DNA of 64,000 nt from a candidate division WS6 bacterium OLB21 (GTDB lineage Bacteria; Patescibacteriota; Dojkabacteria; B142; OLB20), in the NCBI GenBank assembly GCA_001567305.1, contig JYPD01000012.1, positions 1 through 64,000 of the forward strand, in the 5' to 3' direction. The notes under the pieces were generated by a model. The model was given only the letters and a program-made list of their open reading frames with translations. It ran no database searches and was not told the origin of the DNA. How positions within the stretch are numbered: position 1 is the stretch's first letter; each line of letters opens with the position of its first letter. Below, in pieces: positions 21,454 through 29,597 of this stretch. Position numbers and translations under genes: made by a program.

Positions 21454-22338
21454 TTGAAGAGTACAATTGTCAAAATTAAAAGAAGGTCAATATTTGAACT
21501 AAAACTGTTCTGGAGCTTTATTTCGAACGATACACTTGCGACAGTCATTCCCGGATTAACAATTACGGTGTCAGCTATTATTAGGGAGGCAATACCATTC
21601 GAGAATGCCTTGATAATTATAGTTGGATCATTTACCTATTTCTCTCTCTATGTATATACATTCACACTTCACAACCAGATAGACTCTGTAGAAGAAGACA
21701 GGATAAATAAACCATACAGGCCATTAGTCACCCTAAATAATCTTGAATTAAATATCAACCATAGAATTTTATTGTTTTCAAGCTTGCTCTTACTTATCGG
21801 TTTTGTTCTGAATATTCTCCATTGGGCGCTTCTATGGGTATTAGTGAGCCTCTTTCTAAGACACCTAGGACATAAACATTGGCTAACAAAGAATTCTATT
21901 GGAATGACCCTGGGAATTCTTTCCATGATTGGAGCTGGTTACGAGATTGTTAATGTAATGAACGAAACTGTTTTGCAATGGGCTATCTTGGTTTCTCTAA
22001 TATTCGGAAACATGGGAGTTATTCAGGACTTTAGAGATGTTAAAGGTGACATTACGCAAGAAAGAAAGACGCTTCCAATTCACCTAGGAGACCTACAAGC
22101 TAGAAGAATGTCACAAATTATCTGTATCGTTTCTCTAGCCCTATTCCTTGCCTTCTCATACAGATACATTGTGATTACAACAACCTCAATATTTTATTTT
22201 TCTGCATTAATATTGATCTATCTGGTTGTAGTTGCGAGACTCTCTACATTCAAATCCTATCTTTATGACCATATAACTTATATGATCCTTTTAGCACTCT
22301 ACAATTTGACACTCTTTAGTTGCATCTTTTTAATATAG
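21454..22338 (+). CDS. UbiA-superfamily membrane prenyltransferase or terpene cyclase
   Basis: 294 residues with about eight membrane helices. The first Asp-rich motif is NQIDSVEEDRINKPYRP (residues 74-90), and the second is QDFRDVKGDITQERKTLP. Both are at the usual UbiA positions, but the first reads NQxDSxxED instead of the usual NDxxDxxxD. It begins with TTG at 21454 and ends 7 bases before the second kinase, so the two are probably cotranscribed. The superfamily includes quinone, heme and chlorophyll prenyltransferases, lipid enzymes and some terpene cyclases. No quinone genes are nearby, so the substrate is open. Confidence 0.82.
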   Translation: MKSTIVKIKRRSIFELKLFWSFISNDTLATVIPGLTITVSAIIREAIPFENALIIIVGSFTYFSLYVYTFTLHNQIDSVEEDRINKPYRPLVTLNNLELNINHRILLFSSLLLLIGFVLNILHWALLWVLVSLFLRHLGHKHWLTKNSIGMTLGILSMIGAGYEIVNVMNETVLQWAILVSLIFGNMGVIQDFRDVKGDITQERKTLPIHLGDLQARRMSQIICIVSLALFLAFSYRYIVITTTSIFYFSALILIYLVVVARLSTFKSYLYDHITYMILLALYNLTLFSCIFLI

Positions 22339-22345
22339 TCTTAAT

Positions 22346-24334
22346 ATGTTTCGATTATTTGGTTCGAAGAGAGATAATTACGATTCGGTACAGAAAGATC
22401 TGGAAGAAATTAATCTACGGCTAGAGATACTAACTGAGGTAAATAAAGAACTGGTTGGGATTATTAATAAACAGAGAGTTTTCGACCTAATAACGAAGAG
22501 ACTTGCTAAAAAGGTAAAAATGAACTTCCCATCAATCTGGATATACGATGAAAAGGAGGATATGATTAAACTTGAAAGCCATTCTATCCCAAAGAGAATA
22601 CAAGTTCTTGCTGAACGAGCTATTGGAAAACCATTGACTAGTATAGGCTTTGACAGAAAAGATCCTAGGCAAGGAAAAAGTGTATATTTCAAAGTTATCG
22701 ATTCAGGAAAGCCCTATTTTAACGACGATCTATATACTCATACTTATCCTTACTTCAACAATAGAATTGCGAAAGCCCTCCAGTCCATATCTGGTATGAA
22801 ATTGGCAATTTCGATTCCAATAATTGTGGAAGATAAGGTGCTTGGTATACTCAGTGCGATATGGAAGGAGAACAGCCTGTCGAAAGCAGACGAATTAACT
22901 CTGAACTCCTTTGCAGACCAGATAGCCATCGCAATATACAATGCCAATCTATATGATAAGGTTCAGAAACAGCTCCAGGAGTTAGCGAGTAAGAACCTAC
23001 GACTTGAATCACTTTATAACCTTACTAGTACCGTATCACAAACCCTCAACCCAGAGAAGGTACTTCAAGCAGCAGTAAATGCTATACCTTTGGATAATGA
23101 GCTGCTTGGGGTAGCTGTGTTGCTTTATGAAACTGAAACAAAGAAGCTTTCAATTAAAGCCACAACTCAAAGCGAACTAGCAAGAAAGGCAGAAGAAATA
23201 GTTGGAGAATTTTCAAACTATGAACTTGACCTATCAAACCCAACACATAGATCTAACATCCTTTTTCAAACAATTAGAGAAGGAACCCCTAAAGAAGCTA
23301 GCAGTATTTCTGATTTGTTATCACCTATTGTTCCGAAATCACAAATTGATGGTTTAAACAGAATTTTACGAATTAACCATATTGCAATGTACCCATTACT
23401 TGCTAGGGGAGAGCCTCTTGGAGCTATTGTTTTCTTTCTTAAACTCAATCAAGACGAGAAAATAAACGGAGAGAAACAACAGTTATATCTAACCTACTCA
23501 TCTCAATTAAGTATAGCTCTTGAGAACGCACTCCTTTTTACTAAATCGCAGGAAATATCGAACTATTTAAGGGAAGCTAGGCAGAGAGAAAGAGACATGG
23601 TCGATGTCATGGGACATGAGCTAAGAACGCCGATTACTATTGTAAGAAACGCCCTAATGAGTATGATTAAAGATTATAGCAAAGACGGAAAAATTGAGGA
23701 CCAAGAGAAATTGGGTAGGTATCTGGATATGGCTATAGAGTCTACGAAACGAGAGATCCGGCTGATTGAGACACTTCTATCTGCAACTAAAGTTGATGGA
23801 AACAGGGTTCAATTAGATCTAACTAAAGTTGATCTCACAGATGTGATAAATGATTCATTAGAAGCAAATAAGGGAGCCATTAAGGACAAACCTCGATTAA
23901 AGGTACAATTTCATCAACCAGACCCAAATATCTTCATCTATACCGACAGAGTGAGAATACAAGAAATCATTGACAATATATTAAGCAATGCGATCAAATA
24001 TACTTCATCGGGGGAAATTGAGATCACCACAAAGGTAACTGGTAGGGAGGTTTGGATCAGAGTTAAAGATACGGGAATTGGGATAAACAAAGAAGACATT
24101 GAGAAATTGGGACATAAATTCTTTAGAGCAAAAGCTTTATTGTCTGATAACCCTGGAGCTGTTCAGCCAAGTGGGACTGGTTTGGGTCTATTTGTCTCCT
24201 TCAACCTAATTAAACTACTTAACGGTTCAAAGAAAATTACTAGCGTACCTGGAAAAGGTTCTGTATTTAGTTTCTCTCAACCTCTCTATAACAAACAGAA
24301 AAATAAGAGAATTGAGGGTTCGATTGTTAGTTAG
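22346..24334 (+). CDS. Soluble histidine kinase with two GAF-like domains
   Basis: 662 residues without membrane helices. A short coiled coil leads to a GAF-like domain (about 25-205), a second GAF-like domain (about 220-400), a linker and HisKA with His424 in MGHELRTP. HATPase_c follows with DNILSNAIKY, DTGIGIN and GTGLGLF. The segment around the phospho-acceptor (RERDM-DVMGHELRTPI-IVRNALM) is nearly identical to that of the membrane kinase at 17999, which indicates duplication. It sits 7 bases after the UbiA-like gene and overlaps the convergent XRE-GAF gene by 8 bases. Confidence 0.88.
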   Translation: MFRLFGSKRDNYDSVQKDLEEINLRLEILTEVNKELVGIINKQRVFDLITKRLAKKVKMNFPSIWIYDEKEDMIKLESHSIPKRIQVLAERAIGKPLTSIGFDRKDPRQGKSVYFKVIDSGKPYFNDDLYTHTYPYFNNRIAKALQSISGMKLAISIPIIVEDKVLGILSAIWKENSLSKADELTLNSFADQIAIAIYNANLYDKVQKQLQELASKNLRLESLYNLTSTVSQTLNPEKVLQAAVNAIPLDNELLGVAVLLYETETKKLSIKATTQSELARKAEEIVGEFSNYELDLSNPTHRSNILFQTIREGTPKEASSISDLLSPIVPKSQIDGLNRILRINHIAMYPLLARGEPLGAIVFFLKLNQDEKINGEKQQLYLTYSSQLSIALENALLFTKSQEISNYLREARQRERDMVDVMGHELRTPITIVRNALMSMIKDYSKDGKIEDQEKLGRYLDMAIESTKREIRLIETLLSATKVDGNRVQLDLTKVDLTDVINDSLEANKGAIKDKPRLKVQFHQPDPNIFIYTDRVRIQEIIDNILSNAIKYTSSGEIEITTKVTGREVWIRVKDTGIGINKEDIEKLGHKFFRAKALLSDNPGAVQPSGTGLGLFVSFNLIKLLNGSKKITSVPGKGSVFSFSQPLYNKQKNKRIEGSIVS

Positions 24335-25112
24335 GAAAGATTTCTTCGCTTGAAAAGATCGAAAGAAGATCGGAACACATAATTCCAATTTGAGAACACA
24401 TTTTCCTTAATGCATTAATTTCAATCTCGTTTATTTCTTCTTTTTCTCGTGATGTCGAGAGATTCACTACCCCAGCTACTTCGCCTCTTCTGTTGTGTAT
24501 TGGAACCGAGACAGCGCATCGAATCTTCATTACTCTTTGGATTAAATCAGCTTCATAAGCCTTCATCGGAGGAGATACCATCCTTTTGACAGATCTTGAT
24601 ACTATTATCCGATTTTGAATTACCGACAACTTCGTCAAAGTTGTTTGTGTTCTTATTGGTTGTGCAAGGTAGGAATTCCTATTAAAGATAAACCTTTCTG
24701 CAAATCGGATAGCCGAACCTCTAGAATAGTATTTTAAATACAGCGACTCGTTTCTCGGGTTATACATAGAGAGAGATGACCCATTATAGCCAAACATCTT
24801 TTCTAGATATGCTAATTTTTGGCCTACTCCAAATTTAATTATTTGATCAGACAGGAAACTTTTTATGCTGTTTAACTTATCGCCCTGAAGAATAAACTCC
24901 TCCAATTCAATACCGAATAAGTCAGCTGTTTCAGCTGAAGTGAGCTTATAAACATCGGCCAAGCTCAACACTGTTTCTTTTGTTGGATTCACCTGTCCAC
25001 TTTCAATCCTAGACAGGCTACCTGTTGACGCGCCAATTGCAAGCTCAACCTCAAGCTGACTCAACCTTCTCTTCATTCTATATTCTCTTAGCTTTCTACC
25101 TAATCTGAACAT
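24327..25112 (-). CDS. XRE-family regulator with C-terminal GAF-like domain
   Basis: 261 residues. An N-terminal helix-turn-helix of the XRE/Cro type (about 5-65, LGRKLREYRMKRRLSQLEV and SLSRIESGQVNPTKETV) is followed by a linker and a GAF-like ligand domain (about 150-255, SVPIHNRRGEVAGVVNLS). It therefore resembles the sensory domains of the neighbouring kinases and may read the same signal. A 7-2-7 palindrome 48 bases upstream of its start (25160-25175) is a candidate operator. Confidence 0.8.
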   Translation of the reverse strand: MFRLGRKLREYRMKRRLSQLEVELAIGASTGSLSRIESGQVNPTKETVLSLADVYKLTSAETADLFGIELEEFILQGDKLNSIKSFLSDQIIKFGVGQKLAYLEKMFGYNGSSLSMYNPRNESLYLKYYSRGSAIRFAERFIFNRNSYLAQPIRTQTTLTKLSVIQNRIIVSRSVKRMVSPPMKAYEADLIQRVMKIRCAVSVPIHNRRGEVAGVVNLSTSREKEEINEIEINALRKMCSQIGIMCSDLLSIFSSEEIFPN

Positions 25113-25159
25113 TCGTAGATGATAACTGAGAAATTATAGCAATGTTGCACTTGCTGGCA

Positions 25160-25175
25160 TTGTATTCTAATACAA
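25160..25175. promoter_or_regulatory. Palindrome, candidate XRE operator
   Basis: TTGTATT-CT-AATACAA is a perfect 7-base inverted repeat with a 2-base centre. It lies upstream of the XRE-GAF gene, where an autoregulator would bind, and a TATAAT -10 on the minus strand lies between it and the gene. Confidence 0.4.
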
Positions 25176-25180
25176 ACCGC

Positions 25181-26039
25181 TCAAATCAGTGTCCACCAGA
25201 AGTCCCCTGTATTAACAGGATGAGCAGTGCATTTATACCTTCTCGTTGTTCCGTTAGGTAGGTTGAACTTATATTCTCTTCCTTCCTCAACACATGGACT
25301 ATTAGGGATTCCATAATCTTCGGGAAAAACATTTACTTCAGACGGTGCACAACTCAAGCCACTCTGACATGCTACATTACTGACAGTGCAAGTTTCCGGA
25401 GGCAGTCCACCATCGGTTCCATAACAACCGTTTGAAGAACCAGCCGCAGAACCTATATCACAACAACCGCCTACCCCATCACTTACAGATGATATCAGCG
25501 AGGATGTTGGAGTTGCTGTTGCACCCGTAGGTGCTACTGAATCATCACCCTGATTCTGTGATCCGGTTTCTGAACACACCGTACTGAAAAAAAATGTAAA
25601 CCCAGGATCTCTGAGGTTGGCATAACATTCTGCCTCATTGGATATAAGCCCTCGCATGATAGTTGCCACCACGGGCTGCGAAAGAAAATACAAAAGCACA
25701 CCTATCACCCATTGGCCTCCTCTTTTTTTTGCCTGCTCTGCTTTTTGTTCATCACCAGCACTTGTAAGGTAGATAAACCCTATAACAACAAGCAGAAGCA
25801 TAAACACTATTCCTCCAAATGCCCAAGCAGCATAAATAAACCTGATAACAACATATTGAAGCTCTCTGAGTTGAGGAGGTTCGCAATTTGGATCGTTAAG
25901 ATCACATGGCAGTGTTAATCCTTGGGCATTGACAGAATCAAAAGAACCTACTAACAAAGGTAACAAGAGCATAGTCAAAAACGACCAGCAATACACCAAG
26001 TCTTTTTAAAAACAAGATTAACGAATCGATTCTTTTCAT
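25181..26039 (-). CDS. TrbC/VirB2-like two-TM protein with long Cys-rich tail (frame break)
   Basis: 285 residues. A signal peptide (ending VNAQG) precedes two membrane helices with the TrbC/VirB2-type loop GFIYLTSAGDEQKAEQAKKRG. A long extracytoplasmic tail of about 150 residues follows, rich in Cys, Gly, Ser and Thr (SSNGCYGTDGGLPPETC). ATG 26037-26039 gives a clean signal peptide if one base is removed from the T5 run 26003-26007. Otherwise translation would start at TTG 25999. It is the most downstream of six related genes but lies beyond a terminator, so it may be transcribed separately. Confidence 0.68.
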
Positions 26040-26081
26040 GTTTATAGTATAGGTCAGCTGTAAACAAAGTTCCAGAAAAAA

Positions 26082-26106
26082 AAAGATCCGCACTAGGCGG
26101 ATCTTT
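26082..26106 (-). terminator. Rho-independent terminator after the 26126 gene
   Basis: AAAGATCCGC-ACTAG-GCGGATCTTT forms a 10-bp stem. On the minus strand it is followed by a run of U (A-run 26076-26084 on the plus strand). Confidence 0.85.
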
Positions 26107-26125
26107 AAGCACATTTTAGTAATAA

Positions 26126-26668
26126 TTACTTACAATTCACACTAATTTGGCCTTGCCCTTTTGCAAATGCTTCGTACTCTGCCTCACAACCAGTACAAAC
26201 TGAATCAGCTGGATCTGCTAAACAAGCTTTACAGCCTACGCTGTTTGGTGCCGATAAACAGGTCTGGAATAAGTTTGGATCTGGTCTTGAAGCGCCAAAA
26301 AAGACAAAGACTAATACTATACCGACTATTGCCAAAAGCATTGCTGCAATACCCATGAAGATGGCAGTTATTGATTTTTGCGCTTCTTCGATTTTACCGG
26401 AATCACCTTGAGACTGAATATACTTGATAGCTGCCATAATTGCATATACAACTGCAATTAGAACAACAATACCAAGAGCAATAACTAAAGCAAGTTGCAC
26501 TCGACTGGTAACAAACTGTGCAGAACCGCTACCGTCTGGACCAGTAAGATTGAATATATCAGCTATTTGCGCAGGCAATAAACTTTGTGCAGCAACAACA
26601 TTGACAAGACCTACTACAACAAAGAATGCCATTAATGCAAAAGCAACTGGAAAGAATCGTTTGGACAT
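26126..26668 (-). CDS. TrbC/VirB2-like pilin-type protein with Cys tail
   Basis: 180 residues. A signal peptide (cleavage after VVAAQ) precedes two long membrane helices linked by the loop AAIKYIQSQGDSGKIEEAQK and a C-terminal tail with six Cys (CLSAPNSVGCKACLADPADSV). The fold matches TrbC/VirB2 conjugative pilins, which assemble into pili or secretion channels. It ends just before a strong terminator and has an 84-base AT-rich upstream gap that may hold its promoter, so it may be highly expressed on its own. Confidence 0.75.
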   Translation of the reverse strand: MSKRFFPVAFALMAFFVVVGLVNVVAAQSLLPAQIADIFNLTGPDGSGSAQFVTSRVQLALVIALGIVVLIAVVYAIMAAIKYIQSQGDSGKIEEAQKSITAIFMGIAAMLLAIVGIVLVFVFFGASRPDPNLFQTCLSAPNSVGCKACLADPADSVCTGCEAEYEAFAKGQGQISVNCK

Positions 26669-26752
26669 AAATATTAAATAATAATTAATGACTAATACTC
26701 TCTATTTACAATTAGTTTAGCCTATCTGGTTATAAATGTTAAGTATTAACAA

Positions 26753-27305
26753 TTAAAACCAGCGCGAACTGATATTTTCACAAGATTGTTCCCATCTTCT
26801 GTACTCATTAAGAGTAATATCGTTGACTACAAGACTCTGCCATTCTTGACCATCGCGTACCTTGCAACAGCCTATGGCTACATTCTGTCTGAAATCATCT
26901 TCGCTATAGCCTTTTAATGTTTCGTCTGTTTCAAGATATTGAAACATGAATTGTCCGCTTGTTCCACCACACTGTGCAAGATTTGTATGCCAAGAATAAA
27001 TATCCCCTATTCCTGTGAAAGCTCCAACCACAGATAAAAACGACTAGAAAACCGAGGAACATAGCAATTCCAATCCAGATATTGGTAATTGTCTTTTTGC
27101 CTGCTTCGATCCCATCCGGTTCTGCCGCACTGGTAATAATTCGGATGCCTGCATAAATCGACAATGCAACCCAGACCACCACCATAACAGTGAAGACCAT
27201 ACTAATTCCAAAAGCGATTACCGATAGAACTCCTCCCGTAGCGATTCCTCCAACATTGGGAATTAGTAATTGAATGCCGCCGATTGTTGTTTGTAGATTG
27301 AACAT
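26753..27305 (-). CDS. TrbC-like two-TM protein with outer domain (frame break)
   Basis: 183 residues. Two membrane helices flank the loop IRIITSAAEPDGIEAGKKTI, the shared signature of this array, followed by a mostly polar 90-residue outer domain with paired Cys (CGGTSG, IGCCKV, SCENI). No cleavable signal peptide is obvious. The frame breaks in the A5 run 27036-27040 inside the second helix. Removing one base joins the parts. It starts 13 bases after the lipoprotein gene stop. Confidence 0.68.
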
Positions 27306-27318
27306 GCTAATTATAATT

Positions 27319-28056
27319 TTACGGAATTAACTGCCATACTCCAGAAATGGAAGTTGGTGTCTCACGATTACAAATATAATTTTCAATTTCTCCATTAGTT
27401 AGAGCCCGATATGCTTTCTTCCCTATAGGTGAACATGCTTGGTTTGTTACCGTACCAATTAGCCTTTCTGGAGGGACCAAATCAAAATCAAAGAGGTTTT
27501 CGGCAAGACCAAGCAACATAGCCAACAACTGAATAATGATTATGCCAAATACAGATATAACTACTCCGATAAGAGCGTTCTTAAAAATTTTAACAGAGAG
27601 TTCGACTTTGTCTGCATTGTCTGCGGCCGTTGTTCGAACAATCATTCCGTACACTGCCATAAGTACAGTAACAACAGCAATAACACCCATTACTGCAGAA
27701 AGTAATAACCGAGTTATTCGCGGGATAGCCATCTGAGGAGGACCGAAATCTATTCCAGAGAAATTGACACTGTTAACAACTTCGTCTGTGGCTTGATCCT
27801 CTCTTTCTTTCGGTTCTGAAGGATCTCCTTTTTTGCAGCTACGACCCTCTGCAATAATCCAATACTGACAAACATCATTGCAATCAGCTGCAGGATCGGT
27901 GAATTTAAGCACAGAACAAGCCGGATCAACAACTAGGTCAGTACGATTTGGTTCACTAACGGGCCCGGAATCCGGATCATCTTGGTCAATAATGGCGCAA
28001 CCAGAAAGTACAGTTAAAGCAACTGCAAATATAAATAGATTGAGTAATTTCTTCAT
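27319..28056 (-). CDS. Lipoprotein with TrbC-like membrane module
   Basis: 245 residues. A lipoprotein signal peptide with lipobox LSGC (Cys20) is followed by a Cys-rich outer segment (about 40-75) and then two membrane helices around VELSVKIFKNALIGVV, matching the two-TM module of the neighbouring genes. A short outer tail with two Cys ends the protein. It starts 3 bases after the stop of the pilin-like gene at 28060, so they share an operon. Confidence 0.72.
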   Translation of the reverse strand: MKKLLNLFIFAVALTVLSGCAIIDQDDPDSGPVSEPNRTDLVVDPACSVLKFTDPAADCNDVCQYWIIAEGRSCKKGDPSEPKEREDQATDEVVNSVNFSGIDFGPPQMAIPRITRLLLSAVMGVIAVVTVLMAVYGMIVRTTAADNADKVELSVKIFKNALIGVVISVFGIIIIQLLAMLLGLAENLFDFDLVPPERLIGTVTNQACSPIGKKAYRALTNGEIENYICNRETPTSISGVWQLIP

Positions 28057-28059
28057 TTG

Positions 28060-28413
28060 TTAATTACCAATTAACTGGATTCCGAAAATTGCCCCAATTA
28101 AACCAACTACTACAGGTGCAACAATGATAATAACAAAACCAATAACAGCATATGTCAATATTTTGTTTGCCTTTGCCTCTTGGTCTGCGTTACCGGCAGC
28201 CGTGAGCTTGGTAAAACCCCCCAGAATGATCATAGCCAGCAAAGCCAAAGTTGCAGCAGGAAGGATAAACGCACTTAGCGAAGAAACAATGCTACTAATG
28301 TTTCCGAAAGCAGGATTGACAGGGTTTTGAATTGGATTCTGCGCTAAAACTTTTGTCGCTGCCACGAAAAAGATAACTATTGAAAGTACGAATGTGCTTA
28401 ATTGCTTTTTCAT
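28060..28413 (-). CDS. Minimal TrbC/VirB2-like pilin
   Basis: 117 residues: a signal peptide ending VLAQN, then two membrane helices with the loop GGFTKLTAAGNADQEAKANK between them and almost no tail. This is the plain TrbC/VirB2 pilin architecture and probably the basal member of the array. I place the start at ATG 28411-28413 (MKKQLSTFV), which gives a proper signal peptide. The open frame extends 7 codons further upstream. Confidence 0.78.
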   Translation of the reverse strand: MKKQLSTFVLSIVIFFVAATKVLAQNPIQNPVNPAFGNISSIVSSLSAFILPAATLALLAMIILGGFTKLTAAGNADQEAKANKILTYAVIGFVIIIVAPVVVGLIGAIFGIQLIGN

Positions 28414-28455
28414 ATTCTTAGAATAGCAGAGCAAATAAATTGATTCAAATTACTC

Positions 28456-29597
28456 TTATCCTCCCAGGAAGTTTTCAGGAAGGATGCCAAGTACATTTAT
28501 TCCCAAGAATCTTAGTATCACGACTGCGCCAACCAAAACCACCAAAGCAATTAGCGCAGAAGTAATCAGTTCCTTTGCCTCTCTTATTTGTTCGGGATTA
28601 TCTGTCTGCATCATTATTGCAGCCTGCAGAAATCTGATTATCATGACACCACCGATTATTCCTATTCCTATTTGAAACAGCCTGGTAATGATTCCATCTC
28701 TTGAATAATCAACGCAACCGATTGCAGTCCAAATTGTATTTGGACTGCTTGTGCATTCAATACAAAGGTTTTTTTCAGCATCGTTTCCTACTATTGTTTC
28801 GCAACCGGTTGCTCCCGGAGCACCTTGTCGCCTTTCATACTCTTCTTCTGTAATCCAACTACCACTGTAACATCGTTTTTCTTTTAGTGTGTATCCTGGC
28901 GGATAGCAATTTTGTTCACAGCCAGACCTTGTTGTTGGAACTAGTGAGGACTTATCTGGATCTTCATCTACTGCCACACAGTTGTTGGGCTGGCATGAAT
29001 AGCTTTGTTCAGGCGCCCGACCATGAGGATCTGTCAACAACAATAGATTATATAGACCTTCTCCGGGAGACCGTCCCTGGTCGTTAGCATTCTTGCAAGA
29101 GATCGGTCCTGGATTACCAGGTACTTGTGCCGGTGTGTATAGATTATTCACAACATTTACGACTCGATTATAGTTTCCTTCAAAGTCATTCTGATATCCC
29201 TGCGGGCAACAGACTATATACTTGGTAAAGCCCACCTGCTTCCAGATTGGATCCATATTTACGGGACAACAATAGAATTCGTTCCAATCACCAAATTTCC
29301 GTCGGTTCCTTTAACTCGTGCGATTCTCTCTTCGGCCAAACAAACCTCTACCCTATCGCCAGATCTTCTGCCTTGTACCGGATTTCCAAAAATACCTTCA
29401 GCAGGCTCTGTTAAACAAACTTTTTCTATTGTAGGTTGCTGCCTTCCATTGGTCATGTTCCTTTCGGTTAAACCATCTGGACAGACTGGTGTTGGAACAC
29501 AGACGGCGCTTCCCACAGCAGAGACATTTTCGGATACTAAAGAAGCAAAGGTTACGAAAGAAGCAATGATTATGAATAAACGGACAATGTGAATCAC
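28456..29597 (-). CDS. Secreted Cys-rich protein with C-terminal TrbC-like module (frame break)
   Basis: 380 residues. A signal peptide (ending VSAVG) leads to a large extracytoplasmic Cys-rich domain with many CC and CxxC pairs (IVCCPQGYQ, CEQNCYPPG, LCIEC) and a C-terminal two-TM module with AAIMMQTDNPEQIREAKELI. The frame breaks near 29279-29284, with one base missing. The repaired frame reads NEFYCCPVNMDPIW, restoring a CCP motif like the one 20 residues later. It overlaps the Clp-like gene stop by 4 bases. Confidence 0.7.
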
